Source: Pseudonocardia sp. HH130630-07
GTDB lineage: Bacteria; Actinomycetota; Actinomycetes; Mycobacteriales; Pseudonocardiaceae
Direction: 5' to 3'
Assembly (NCBI RefSeq): GCF_001698125.1
Contig: NZ_CP013854.1
Span: 5,704,001 to 5,768,000 of the forward strand
DNA: 64,000 bases
A program made the position numbers and the translations under genes. The notes under the pieces were generated by a model that saw only the letters and a list, made by a program, of their open reading frames with translations, was not told where the DNA came from and made no database searches. Below are positions 52,871-61,408 of this stretch, piece after piece (the first letter of the stretch is position 1; the number at the start of each line of letters is the position of its first letter).

Positions 52871-53768
52871 CTAGGGTGTGTCTCCCAATGCGCGGAGCCA
52901 GGTGACGATCGCCTTCAGGACGGCGCCGCCGCGGAAGGTCAGGGCGAGCTTGTCGTAACGGGTGGCCAGCCCGCGCCACTGCTTGACGTGGCAGAACCCG
53001 CGCTCGACGACGTTGCGGTTTCGGTAGTCGACCGGATCGAATGCGGGCGGTCGGCCGCCGCGTGAGCCGCGTCGTTTGCGGTGTCCCTGCTGGTCAGAGG
53101 GCTCCGGAATGACAGCGATGATCCGGCGCTCGCGCAGGTGCCGGCGGATCGCGCGTGAGGAGTAGGCCTTGTCCGCGCGCACGCGTTCGGGCCGGGTCCG
53201 GGGTCGTCCCGGGCCCGGTCGGGCGATGCTCAGGCGCGCCATCAGGTGCGGAAACATTGGCGAGTCGCCGCCCTGGCCGGGGCCGAGGAGGACCACCAGC
53301 GGGCGGCCGTGCCCGTCAACGAGCTGGTGGATCTTCGTCGACAGCCCTCCGCGGGACCGTCCCAGCGCGTGATCTGCTGGTTCGGCGAGCAGATTCGTGT
53401 AGTTCGATCCGGCCCCCTGTGTCGCGCTTGAGGGTCGCGGCGTGCTGGTGGGCACGGATGATCGTGGAGTCCACGCTGACCGCCCACCCGAGCACCTCGG
53501 CGGCGTCGGCCTCGATCAGAAGAGCAGCCAGGATGTGGTCCCAGGTGCCGTCGCCGCTGTAGCGGCGGTGCCGCTTCCACAACGTCTGCCACGGCCCGAA
53601 CTCGGCTGGGACGTCGCGCCAGGGAAGCCCGCACCGATACCGGTAGATGATCCCCTCGAGCACCCGGCGGTCATCGCGGAACGGGCGCCCGCGACGACCC
53701 TCGGAGGAGGGCAACAGCGGCGCCAGACGGGCCCACTGGGCATCAGTCAGGACAGCGGTACGCGGCAC
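52871..53768 (-). CDS. IS5 family transposase, two reading frames
   Basis: Frame one starts at GTG 53768: TDAQWARLAPLLPSSEGRRG and GIIYRYRCGLPWRDVPAEFG, with the first catalytic Asp in SVDSTIIRAHQHAA. Frame two (through 52871) continues EPADHALGRSRGGLSTK, the second Asp in RADKAYSS and the Glu in NVVERGFCHVKQWRGLA. Both halves are intact, so the DDE triad is complete only if ribosomes shift +1 between about 53390 and 53430. That is either a programmed shift, as annotated in many IS5 elements, or an inactivating one-base insertion. The stop TAG is formed by the flanking TA plus one host base. Confidence 0.8.
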
Positions 53769-53815
53769 CGATCAAGCATCGCGCACCCCGCTCCGCCTAT
53801 CTGGGAGACACGCCC
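52874..53815 (-). mobile_element. IS5-family insertion sequence (942 bp)
   Basis: Terminal inverted repeats are GGGTGTGTCTCCCA at the left end and GGGCGTGTCTCCCA read inward from the right end, with one mismatch. Both ends are flanked by TA inside CTAG, consistent with a TA or CTAG target duplication as in IS427-group IS5 elements. The single transposase gene fills the element on the minus strand. It is inserted in the 53-base gap between the acyl-CoA dehydrogenase and the PIG-L/methyltransferase genes. Confidence 0.88.
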
Positions 53816-53842
53816 TAGGCCGACGTCGTCGACACGCGGGCC

Positions 53843-55072
53843 GTGCGGGTCCTCGACGCCGCGGCGTTCCGCCGGCTGGTCGTCGTGTGTGCCCACCCCG
53901 ACGACGAGACACTCGGCGCCGCCGGGCTGCTGCGGGCGGTGACCGCGGCCGGCGGCACCGTCGAGATCGTGCTGGCCAGCGACGGCGAGATGGCGTTGCC
54001 CGAGGTCACCGGCCTGGACCGGGTCGCGCTCGCCGGTACCCGGCTGGCCGAGCTGGACGCGGCGCTGGCCGAGCTGGGCGTGCCCGCGACCGTGCACCGG
54101 CTCGGGATGCCCGACTCGGGCCTGCGGACCGAGGAGCTGGTCCCGGCGCTCGTCCCGTTCCTCGCCGCCGCCGACGCCTGGGTGAGCCCCTGGCGCGAGG
54201 ACCCGCATCCCGACCACGCCGCCGTCGGCCGGGCGTGCACGGTCGCGGCACCGGTGACCGCGCACGGTTTCGGCTTCCCGGTCTGGGCCCGGACCCGCAG
54301 CGACCCGGACGCGCCCGGGATCCCCTGGGACCGGGCGCACCGGCTCGACCTGTCCGAGCCGGACCGGGCAGCACGCCGGCGCGCCCTCGCGGCCTACGCC
54401 TCGCAGACCACCGTCCCGGACGGCGGGGACCGCCCGGTGCTCTCCGCGGCCACGCTCGCGCACTTCGACGGGCACCGGGAGGTGTACTTCCGGGAGCCTC
54501 CGCCGGGCGGGGCGCCACCGGAGCTGTTCGCCGACCGCTACCGCGCCGACCCGGACCCGTGGCAGGTCCGCACCTCGGCCTACGAGCGCCGCAAGCGCGA
54601 GGTCGTGCTCGCCTCGCTCCCCCGCCGCCGGTACGCGTTCGCCGCCGAGCCCGGCTGCGGTGTGGGCGAGCTGACCCGGGAGCTGGCCCGCTGCTGCGAC
54701 CGGCTGGTCGCCAGCGACGTCGTCGCCGAGGCCGTCGCGGCGACGGCCGAGGTCGCCGCGGGAGACGGCGTGCAGGTCCTGCGCTCCGACCTCGACGACG
54801 AGCGTGCCGTCCCGGACGGCGTCGATCTCGTGGTGCTCTCCGAGGTGCTGTACTACCTGCCGGAGGAGAGGTTGCGCGCCGTCCTGGACCGGGTGGCCGC
54901 CGCGCTGGCGCCGGGCGGGGACCTCGCGGTGGTGCACTGGCGGCACTGGCCGCCGGAGGCACCGGCCGACCCGGCCGAGGTGCACCGCCGGGTCCACGAC
55001 GACGACCGGTTCGACACCCTGGTGTCCCACGTCGACGAGCACTTCCTGCTGCACGTGGTGCGGCGGCGGTGA
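53843..55072 (+). CDS. PIG-L family deacetylase fused to NodS-like SAM methyltransferase
   Basis: The protein has 409 residues. The N-terminal PIG-L/LmbE domain (about 10-230) carries the zinc motif AHPDDETLGA (H18, D21) and PHPDHAAVG (H122, H125). These enzymes remove N-acetyl groups from sugars or amino-sugar conjugates. The C-terminal class I methyltransferase (about 240-405) has YERRKREVVLASLP and EPGCGVGELTREL, the NodS-type motif I, then LSEVLYYLP. Deacetylation followed by N-methylation of the freed amine is a reasonable reading. GTG 53843 is used because an in-frame TAG lies at 53816-53818. No ribosome site is evident, so coupling to the upstream gene may have been lost when the IS entered. 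Confidence 0.87.
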   Translation: MRVLDAAAFRRLVVVCAHPDDETLGAAGLLRAVTAAGGTVEIVLASDGEMALPEVTGLDRVALAGTRLAELDAALAELGVPATVHRLGMPDSGLRTEELVPALVPFLAAADAWVSPWREDPHPDHAAVGRACTVAAPVTAHGFGFPVWARTRSDPDAPGIPWDRAHRLDLSEPDRAARRRALAAYASQTTVPDGGDRPVLSAATLAHFDGHREVYFREPPPGGAPPELFADRYRADPDPWQVRTSAYERRKREVVLASLPRRRYAFAAEPGCGVGELTRELARCCDRLVASDVVAEAVAATAEVAAGDGVQVLRSDLDDERAVPDGVDLVVLSEVLYYLPEERLRAVLDRVAAALAPGGDLAVVHWRHWPPEAPADPAEVHRRVHDDDRFDTLVSHVDEHFLLHVVRRR

Positions 55073-55845
55073 CCCGGGGACCGGTCACCGCGGTCGGTGT
55101 CGTCGTCCCGGCGCACGACGAGATCGGGACCATCGGTGCCTGCGTCGCGTCCGTGCTCACCGCGCTCGACGCCGCGCCCGGGCTCCGGGCACGGGCGCTG
55201 TGCGTGCTGGCCGACCGGTGCTCCGACGGCACCGCGGAGCGGGCGCGGGCGGTGGCGGCTGCGCACCCGGCCGCCGGGCGGGTCCGGGTCGTCGTCACCG
55301 AGACCGGCGGTGCCGGGTCCGGCCGGGAACCCGCGGTCGGACGGCTACGCAGCCGCGCCGTGGGCACCGTCCGGCGGGGCCTGCCGGGCCCGGCCGCGGC
55401 GACCTGGCTGCTCAGCACGGACGCCGACGGCACCGTCGGCGCGAACTGGGTGCGCGCGCACCTCGCGCTCGCCGACGCCGGGGCGGACGCCGTCGTCGGC
55501 GGCGTCGTGCTCGACCTGCCCGGCTCCCCGCGCCCGCCCGGCGAGCCGCCGTGGCCGGGCTACCCCGTCTACGCGGCCAACCTCGGCGTCCGGGCCGACG
55601 CGTTCGACGCCGTGGGCGGTTTCCCGGCCCGCGGCTGCGGGGAGGACCACGGCATCGTGCGACGGCTGCACGCCGGTGGGTTCCGGGTCGTCGTCGGCGC
55701 CGCGGGGACGGTCCGCACGAGCGCCCGCACCAGCGGCCGGGCCCGCGGCGGGCTGGCGGACCTGCTCGGCCGCGACGGTGCGGGCGATCACGGTGACCGC
55801 CCGAACATGTCGGTGCCTCGTGCGAGGCTCGTGGCCGACCCATGA
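55069..55845 (+). CDS. Family 2 glycosyltransferase
   Basis: The 258-residue GT-A fold enzyme opens with VGVVVPAHDEIGTIGACVASV. It has the nucleotide-sugar/metal D-x-D motif in LLSTDADGTVGANWV, and GGFPARGCGEDHGIVRRL near the acceptor site. No membrane helices are present. GTG 55069 overlaps the PIG-L/methyltransferase stop (GTGA). With the deacetylase and N-methyltransferase it could build a glycoside whose amino sugar is then deacetylated and methylated. Confidence 0.85.
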   Translation: MTRGPVTAVGVVVPAHDEIGTIGACVASVLTALDAAPGLRARALCVLADRCSDGTAERARAVAAAHPAAGRVRVVVTETGGAGSGREPAVGRLRSRAVGTVRRGLPGPAAATWLLSTDADGTVGANWVRAHLALADAGADAVVGGVVLDLPGSPRPPGEPPWPGYPVYAANLGVRADAFDAVGGFPARGCGEDHGIVRRLHAGGFRVVVGAAGTVRTSARTSGRARGGLADLLGRDGAGDHGDRPNMSVPRARLVADP

Positions 55846-55876
55846 CGACGGTCGACCGCGACACGAGGGACGGCGG

Positions 55877-56740
55877 ATGCGCTACTCGGTGAACGTGCCC
55901 AACTTCGGCGACTTCCAGGACCCGCGGGTGGTCGCCGATCTCGCCCGGACCGCGGAGCAGGCCGGCTGGGACGGCCTGTGGGTGTGGGACCACGTGCTGC
56001 ACGTGCGGGCCGAGGAGCGTGCGCTCGCCGACCCGTGGGTGCTGCTGACCGCCGCCGCGCTCGCCACCGACCGGATCCGGCTCGGCGCGATGGTCACCCC
56101 GGTGGCGCGGCGCCGCCCGATCACCCTGGCGAAGACGCTCACCACACTGGACCGGCTCAGCGGCGGCCGGATGGTCTGCGGTGTGGGCCTCGGCGCCCCG
56201 ATCGGGGACGAGTTCGGTCGTTTCGGGGAACCGACCGATCCCAGGGTGCTCGCGGAGAGGCTCGACGAGGGGCTCGACGCGCTGGCGATGCTCTGGTCCG
56301 GGGAGCCCGCCCACTACCAGGGGCGGCACGTCGTGCTCGACGACGTGCTGTGCCTGCCGGTGCCGGTGCAGCGACCGCGGATCCCGGTCTGGGTCGCCGG
56401 CAACTGGCCGAACCGGCGACCGCTGCGCCGGGCCGCCCGCTGGGACGGCGTGATCCCGATCCTCCCCGGCACCGAGACCGGGGAGCTGCCGTCCGCCGGC
56501 GACGTGGCACGGGTGGTGGAGGTCGTCGGCGGGCAACGTGCCGAGACCGGTGCCCTGGATCGCCCGTTCGACGTCGTGATCGGTGGGACCACGGCCCCGG
56601 AGCAGGCCGACCGCGTCGCGGAACTCGCCGGGGCCGGTGCGACCTGGTGGGACGAGCGGCGCCCGTTCGACGACCGGGTCGGCGAGCTGGGGCCGCTGCT
56701 GCGCCGCGTCGAGCAGGGGCCGCCCCGGCTCGCGCCGTGA
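55877..56740 (+). CDS. LLM class flavin-dependent oxidoreductase
   Basis: The 287-residue luciferase-like TIM-barrel oxidoreductase has MRYSVNVPNFGDFQDPRVVADLA, EQAGWDGLWVWDHVL, IRLGAMVTPVARRRPITLAK and LDRLSGGRMVCGVGLG. These are typical of F420- or FMN-dependent members in actinobacteria. No preference between the two cofactors can be read. It follows the GT2 gene by 31 bases on the same strand and may be co-transcribed with the deacetylase/methyltransferase set. Confidence 0.86.
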   Translation: MRYSVNVPNFGDFQDPRVVADLARTAEQAGWDGLWVWDHVLHVRAEERALADPWVLLTAAALATDRIRLGAMVTPVARRRPITLAKTLTTLDRLSGGRMVCGVGLGAPIGDEFGRFGEPTDPRVLAERLDEGLDALAMLWSGEPAHYQGRHVVLDDVLCLPVPVQRPRIPVWVAGNWPNRRPLRRAARWDGVIPILPGTETGELPSAGDVARVVEVVGGQRAETGALDRPFDVVIGGTTAPEQADRVAELAGAGATWWDERRPFDDRVGELGPLLRRVEQGPPRLAP

Positions 56741-56764
56741 GCGGCCCCGGCCCGCCGCCGGCGC

Positions 56765-58087
56765 TCAGCCCAGCAGCAGGAACGGCACCACCATCGTGAG
56801 GATGGTGAAGGCCGGACCGATGAGGACCATCGAGAACCCCCACACCGTCAACCGGTTCGACAGCCGCGGCCGTTCCGGCTCCGCCGCCGAGGCGACGATC
56901 GTCGCGCCGGTGGTGGAGAACGGCGCGCAGTCCACCAGGGAGGCCGAGATCGCGAGCGCGTAGATGAAGCCCGTCGTCTCCAGCCCGCCGCCGACGACCA
57001 GCAGCGGCACCGCGAGCGGGATGAGGGCCCCGAGGATGCCGATCGTCGAGGCGAACGCCGACACCAGCCCGGCGATCACGCAGAGCACGATCGCGGCGAC
57101 CAGCGGGACGTTCACCGACCGGGCCAGCTCGCCGAGCTGGTCGATCGCACCGAGCCGGGTGAGCACGCCGACGTAGGTGAGGATGCCGCCCAGCAGCAGG
57201 ATCGTGCCCCAGTCGACCTTGGCCACCGCGCGGCGGCCGACCTCCGGGTTCCACAGCGACAGCCCGACCGCGAGGGTCAGCGCGACGACGCCGAGGTTCA
57301 CGTCGACCTCGAGCACGGTGAGCGTGAAGAACCCGACGACGAGCAGGACGAGCGTGGCGAGCACACCGATCTGCAGGCCGGTCAGCGCCGGCGCCGGCTC
57401 GGTGTGGGTCCGCTCGGCCGTCGCGACACCGCCGCCACCCGGGACCGGGCCGTCGGACGGGTCGGTCGCGGCGCCGCGGCGCGAGCGGCGCACCAGCTCC
57501 GGCCCGCCGAACATGAGGAAGGCGACGAGCACGACCAGGGCGTTCACTCCGACCGAGAGGAAGAACATCAGCCCGGCGTCGTAGGGGATCCCGGCGGTGC
57601 GGGCGACCGTGCCGACGGTGATGCCGTTGATGCTGGTCGGCGCCAGCGCGCCACCGACGATCGCGGAGCTCATCGCGATGCCCATCAGCGTGGGGCTGAT
57701 CCGGTGCGTGGTGGCCAGCGACATCGTGATCGGCACGACCGCGAACGCGGCGTGCGAGGTGCCCAGGCAGGCCACGGCGGTGCCGATCAGCCACATCGCC
57801 CAGGGCAGCAGCGCGACCCGGTCGCCGACCAGCCGCACCGAGCGGTCGACCAGCCAGTCGATCGTCCCGGTCTCCCGGGCCATCCCGAACAGGTAGGTGA
57901 TGCCCAGCAGGATCAGCAGTGCGTCGACCGGGAAGTCGCCCAGGATGTCGTCCAGGCTCTCCCCGACCACCCCGATGCCGACGACGAACGCCGCCACCAG
58001 CGCGAGCGCCCCCATGTGCACGTTGCGGATCGCCGAGATGGCGAAGACCAGCGCGAACACGATCAGCGCGATGACCTCGGGGCTCAT
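56765..58087 (-). CDS. SLC13/MatC-like dicarboxylate carrier
   Basis: The 440-residue membrane protein has about 10-12 helices: the MatC N-terminal region IALIVFALVFAISAIRNVHMG, LLILLGITYLFGMARETGT, VGGALAPTSINGITVGTVA and a C-terminal VSAFASTIGILGALIPLAVP with SLVDCAPFSTTGA. It belongs to the ion transporter superfamily that moves dicarboxylates or hydroxy acids with cations. A charged loop (about 205-245) divides two halves. ATG 58087 overlaps the stop of the SAF oxidoreductase. In context it probably imports a four-carbon sugar acid or related hydroxy acid. Confidence 0.83.
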   Translation of the reverse strand: MSPEVIALIVFALVFAISAIRNVHMGALALVAAFVVGIGVVGESLDDILGDFPVDALLILLGITYLFGMARETGTIDWLVDRSVRLVGDRVALLPWAMWLIGTAVACLGTSHAAFAVVPITMSLATTHRISPTLMGIAMSSAIVGGALAPTSINGITVGTVARTAGIPYDAGLMFFLSVGVNALVVLVAFLMFGGPELVRRSRRGAATDPSDGPVPGGGGVATAERTHTEPAPALTGLQIGVLATLVLLVVGFFTLTVLEVDVNLGVVALTLAVGLSLWNPEVGRRAVAKVDWGTILLLGGILTYVGVLTRLGAIDQLGELARSVNVPLVAAIVLCVIAGLVSAFASTIGILGALIPLAVPLLVVGGGLETTGFIYALAISASLVDCAPFSTTGATIVASAAEPERPRLSNRLTVWGFSMVLIGPAFTILTMVVPFLLLG

Positions 58088-59406
58088 GCCGGCACCCCCG
58101 CCCCGGTCATGGCGGCCTCGGCGACGCGGTGCGCCGCGAGCGCACCGGGGTCGGCACCGTCGAGATCGCCGACGCGCACCAGCTCACCGGCTCCGACGGC
58201 CCGGTTCAGCCGGGCGCCGGCCAGCAGGTAGTACGGCGCGACGCCGGGCTCCGCGGCGACCATCACCGGGGCGACCCCGGCGATCTCGTGGTGGTGCCCG
58301 GCGACGGTGAACTCCGTCCCCGGATCCAGGTCACCGGCGGTGCGGGCGGCCAGCACCGTCGTCGGACGGGGCTGCGGCGCGGGGCCCGCCCCGTCGACGG
58401 CGGCGTGGATCGTCAGCGGCGTCTCCGCGCCCATCGCGTGGTAGGGCCAGTACAGGCAGGCGTAGCGGCCGTCGCGGCTCACGACGTGCCCCTTGCCGCG
58501 CAACATCTCCCAGGTCACCGGGTCGTCGGTGCGGACGACGGCGAACACCCCGCCCGCGACGCTCGCCTCGCCCGGCAGCCGCAGCGCCGAGAAGACGTCG
58601 ACCACGCCGTCGCGGGACCGGACGCCGCCGTGCTCGCGCGCGGCGTAGACGTCGGCCAGCTCCGCGATCCGGGCGACCGGGTAGTGCAGGTCCTCACGGT
58701 CCGGCACGGCCCCGGTGCGGGTGGCGACGACCGTCATCTCGCACAGGTCGGCCGCGGCCGAGCGCTTCAGGGCGGCGACGGCGTCGGCGCGGGCCGCCAG
58801 CGTGGCGCGGACGTCGGGGCCGAGGTCCAGCAGGCCGGCCAGCGCGGGCGCCGGGAAGACCGAGCCGTTCTGCTCGACGGTGCCCGCGACCGGGTCGAGC
58901 ACCAGGTCGTACTCCCCAGCCTTGCCGATCGCGACGATCTCCAGGCCGGTCGCCGACACCCAGTCGACGAGCCGGATCAGGTTGGCCGGCTGGTCGCCGT
59001 CGGCCGGCAGGTAGGCGCGTCCGGCCGCCCGGGCCCGCTCGGCGAGCGCGATCCCGGCGACCGTGTCGACCTCCTTGGAGACCATGACCACGTGCACGCC
59101 GTGGTCGAGCGCGGCAGCGGCGCACGCGGTGCCGACGTCGATCCGGCCGGTCGCCTCGACGAGCACGTCGACGTCGGCCCAGGCCACGCCGGCGGCGTCG
59201 GGGAGCACGGTGAGCCGGTCCCGGTCGAGCCCCAGCTCGGCGAGCGTGCGGTCCAGCCCGGCGGCGTCCGGGTCGACGAGCACGGCCGGCACCAGCTCCG
59301 GGGTCCGGCGCAGCTGGGCGAGCAACGTGCGGCCGTAGCCGCCGTTCGCCCCGGTCAGCGCGATCCGGACGGGCACGTGGGCCCGGGCGGGATGGGGATG
59401 GATCAC
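58084..59406 (-). CDS. Homoserine dehydrogenase-like oxidoreductase with SAF domain
   Basis: The 440-residue protein has an N-terminal Rossmann domain (IALTGANGGYGRTLLAQLRR, then VEATGRIDVGTACAAAALDHGVHVVMVSKEVD) and a central homoserine dehydrogenase-like part. A C-terminal SAF domain (about 345-425, LDPGTEFTV to YLLAGARLNRAVGAGE) follows. Proteins of this architecture accompany sugar-acid kinases and are thought to oxidise or isomerise hydroxy acids; the reaction is not established. GTG 59406 has GGAG upstream. It is divergent from the kinase gene and shares its promoter region, so it is probably under the same DeoR control. Confidence 0.82.
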   Translation of the reverse strand: MIHPHPARAHVPVRIALTGANGGYGRTLLAQLRRTPELVPAVLVDPDAAGLDRTLAELGLDRDRLTVLPDAAGVAWADVDVLVEATGRIDVGTACAAAALDHGVHVVMVSKEVDTVAGIALAERARAAGRAYLPADGDQPANLIRLVDWVSATGLEIVAIGKAGEYDLVLDPVAGTVEQNGSVFPAPALAGLLDLGPDVRATLAARADAVAALKRSAAADLCEMTVVATRTGAVPDREDLHYPVARIAELADVYAAREHGGVRSRDGVVDVFSALRLPGEASVAGGVFAVVRTDDPVTWEMLRGKGHVVSRDGRYACLYWPYHAMGAETPLTIHAAVDGAGPAPQPRPTTVLAARTAGDLDPGTEFTVAGHHHEIAGVAPVMVAAEPGVAPYYLLAGARLNRAVGAGELVRVGDLDGADPGALAAHRVAEAAMTGAGVPA

Positions 59407-59453
59407 CGTTGCTCCAATCGGACGGGGGGTGGCGTGACTCTGACACAGGATCT

Positions 59454-59486
59454 AGATTTCTACAAACATGCACCAGATTTTCACAA
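59454..59486. promoter_or_regulatory. Direct repeat, candidate DeoR operator
   Basis: AGATTTCTACAA (59454-59465) and AGATTTTCACAA (59475-59486) match at 10 of 12 positions, and their starts are 21 bases apart, two helical turns. They lie in the AT-rich divergent promoter and end right before the AAGGAGG ribosome site of the kinase gene. Such direct repeats are usual for DeoR repressors. Confidence 0.55.
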
Positions 59487-59499
59487 GGAGGATCACCCG

Positions 59500-60735
59500 A
59501 TGCTCGGAGCCGTCGCCGACGACTTCACCGGTGCCACGGATCTGGCGATCATGCTGCGCCGCAACGGTCACCGGGTGGCCGTCGTGATCGAGGAGCACGA
59601 TCCCGGGCCGGCCGTGCGCGCGGGGCTCGACGCCGTCGTGGTGGCGTTGAAGTCCCGGACCGCGCCGGTCGCCGAGGCCGTCGCCGCGTCGGAGCGGGCG
59701 GTGGACCGGCTGCGGGACTGGGGCGCCGACCGGCTCTACGTCAAGTACTGCTCGACCTTCGACTCCACCGACCGCGGCAACATCGGCCCGGTGCTCGACG
59801 CCGTCGCCGACCGGGCCGGGGCCACGACGGTGGTCGTCGCCCCGGCACTGCCCGCGAACGGCCGGACCGTCTACCAGGGGCACCTGTTCGTCGGGGCGGA
59901 GCTGCTCGAGAACTCCCCCATGCGCCACCATCCGCTGACCCCGATGACCCGGTCCCGGGTCGCCGAGCTGCTGGCCCCGCAGACCCCGCACGCCGTCGAG
60001 GAGATCGGGCTCGCCACCGTGCGCCGCGGACCGGACGCGGTGCGCACCGCGCTGGCGGACTCCGCGGGGCGCTACGTCGTCGTCGACACGGTGGACGACG
60101 ACGACCTGCGGACACTCGGCGCCGCCGTCGCCGACGCCCCGGTCGTCAGCGGGGGGTCCGGGCTCGCGCTGGGGCTGCCGGATCCCGGGACCCCGGCCGA
60201 CGACTGGCGCCCCGCCGCTCCCGGCACGCTCCGGCTGACGCTGTGCGGCAGCGCATCGGCCGCCACCCGCCGCCAGGTGGCCGACGCCGCACGCACCGCA
60301 CCGACGCTGCGGGTCGACCCGGCCGCCGCGGTGCGGGACCCCGGCGCCGAGATCGCGCGCCTGATCGGCTGGGTGCGGGAGCAGCCCGCCGGTTCCGCAC
60401 CGGTCGTGTACGCGACGGCCGGGCCGGACGATCTCGTCAGCGAGGTCGACGGGGCGCCGGTCGCGCCCGCCGTGGAGACGGTGCTCGCGGGCACCGGGCG
60501 GGAGCTGGTCGCCGACGGCACGGTCTCGCGGCTGCTCGTCGCGGGCGGGGAGACCAGCGGTGCCGTGGTCCGGGCGCTCGGCGTCGGCCTGCTGCGGATC
60601 GGGCCGGAGATCGCCCCGGGGATCTGCTGGACGGCGGCGGAGACCGCCGGCGGCCGGGCGGTCACCCTCGCCCTCAAGAGCGGGAACTTCGGCCCGGACG
60701 ACCTGTTCACCTCGGCCTGGGAGGTGCTCGCGTGA
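59500..60735 (+). CDS. otnK: Four-carbon acid sugar kinase family (DUF1537), OtnK-like
   Basis: The 411-residue DUF1537 kinase has the N-terminal ADDFTGATDLAIMLRRNG, KYCSTFDSTDRGNIGPV, NGRTVYQGHLFVG and HPLTPMTRSRV. The C-terminal ATP-binding half has GGETSGAVVRALG and LKSGNFGPDD. OtnK phosphorylates 3-oxo-tetronate at O4. The next gene encodes a class II aldolase like the partner decarboxylase OtnC, supporting the assignment. ATG 59500 follows AAGGAGG by 8 bases. Related substrates such as threonate or branched sugar acids remain possible. Confidence 0.86.
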   Translation: MLGAVADDFTGATDLAIMLRRNGHRVAVVIEEHDPGPAVRAGLDAVVVALKSRTAPVAEAVAASERAVDRLRDWGADRLYVKYCSTFDSTDRGNIGPVLDAVADRAGATTVVVAPALPANGRTVYQGHLFVGAELLENSPMRHHPLTPMTRSRVAELLAPQTPHAVEEIGLATVRRGPDAVRTALADSAGRYVVVDTVDDDDLRTLGAAVADAPVVSGGSGLALGLPDPGTPADDWRPAAPGTLRLTLCGSASAATRRQVADAARTAPTLRVDPAAAVRDPGAEIARLIGWVREQPAGSAPVVYATAGPDDLVSEVDGAPVAPAVETVLAGTGRELVADGTVSRLLVAGGETSGAVVRALGVGLLRIGPEIAPGICWTAAETAGGRAVTLALKSGNFGPDDLFTSAWEVLA

Positions 60736-61406
60736 GCCCGGTCGACGAGCTGCTGGCCGCCGGGGCCCGGGTGGTCGCCGACGGCCTCAGCCCCGGTACC
60801 AGCGGGAACATCAGCGTCCGCGACGGCGACCGCGTCCTGGTCAGCGGATCCGGCACCTCGCTGGGCGGGCTCGGCCCCGGCGACGTCGCCGTGCTGGACC
60901 TCGACGGGCACCACCTCGGCGGGGCCCGGCCGTCCAAGGAGTGGCCGCTGCACCTGGCGTTCTACGCCCGCGACGCCGCGCACCGGGCCGTCGTGCACGT
61001 CCACTCCCCCTACGCCGTGGCCGCGTCCTGCCTGGAACCGTGGTCGGAGGCGAGTGCGGTGCCGCCGCTGACGCCGTACTACGTGATGCGGGTCGGGCAG
61101 GCGCCGTTGCTGCCCTACCGGCCGCCCGGCGACCCGGCTCTCGGCGACGACCTCGCCGCCTGCCCGTGGGAGCTGCGCGCAGCACTGCTCGCCAACCACG
61201 GTTCCGTGCTGGCCGGCCGGGACGCCGCGGAGGCCTGCGAGCGGGCGGTGGAGCTGGAGGAGGCCTGCCGGATCACCCTGCTCACCACCGGGCTGCCGCG
61301 CCGTGAGCTCACCCCGGAGGCCACCCGCCACCTCGCCGCACGCTGGTCCAGCCCGTGGGGCGGGCGCACTAGAGTCGGGTCCTCAGCCGGACCGTCGGAG
61401 AGGTGA
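60732..61406 (+). CDS. otnC: Class II aldolase/adducin family protein, OtnC-like decarboxylase
   Basis: The 224-residue class II aldolase-fold protein has GLSPGTSGNISVRDGDRVLVSGSG, PSKEWPLHLAFY, zinc ligands in VVHVHSPYAVAAS and a late His in LLANHGSVLAGRD. It follows the DUF1537 kinase with GTGA overlap, the arrangement in which OtnC decarboxylates 3-oxo-tetronate-4-phosphate to dihydroxyacetone phosphate and CO2. The last residues (after about 205) are low-complexity. The assignment rests on the gene pair as much as on the fold. Confidence 0.82.
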   Translation: MSPVDELLAAGARVVADGLSPGTSGNISVRDGDRVLVSGSGTSLGGLGPGDVAVLDLDGHHLGGARPSKEWPLHLAFYARDAAHRAVVHVHSPYAVAASCLEPWSEASAVPPLTPYYVMRVGQAPLLPYRPPGDPALGDDLAACPWELRAALLANHGSVLAGRDAAEACERAVELEEACRITLLTTGLPRRELTPEATRHLAARWSSPWGGRTRVGSSAGPSER

Positions 61407-61408
61407 CG

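Noticed and set aside
52872..53817. IS ends extended to TAGGG to make longer inverted repeats
   Set aside because: Including TA in the element leaves no target duplication, whereas treating TA (or CTAG) as duplicated fits IS5-family behaviour.
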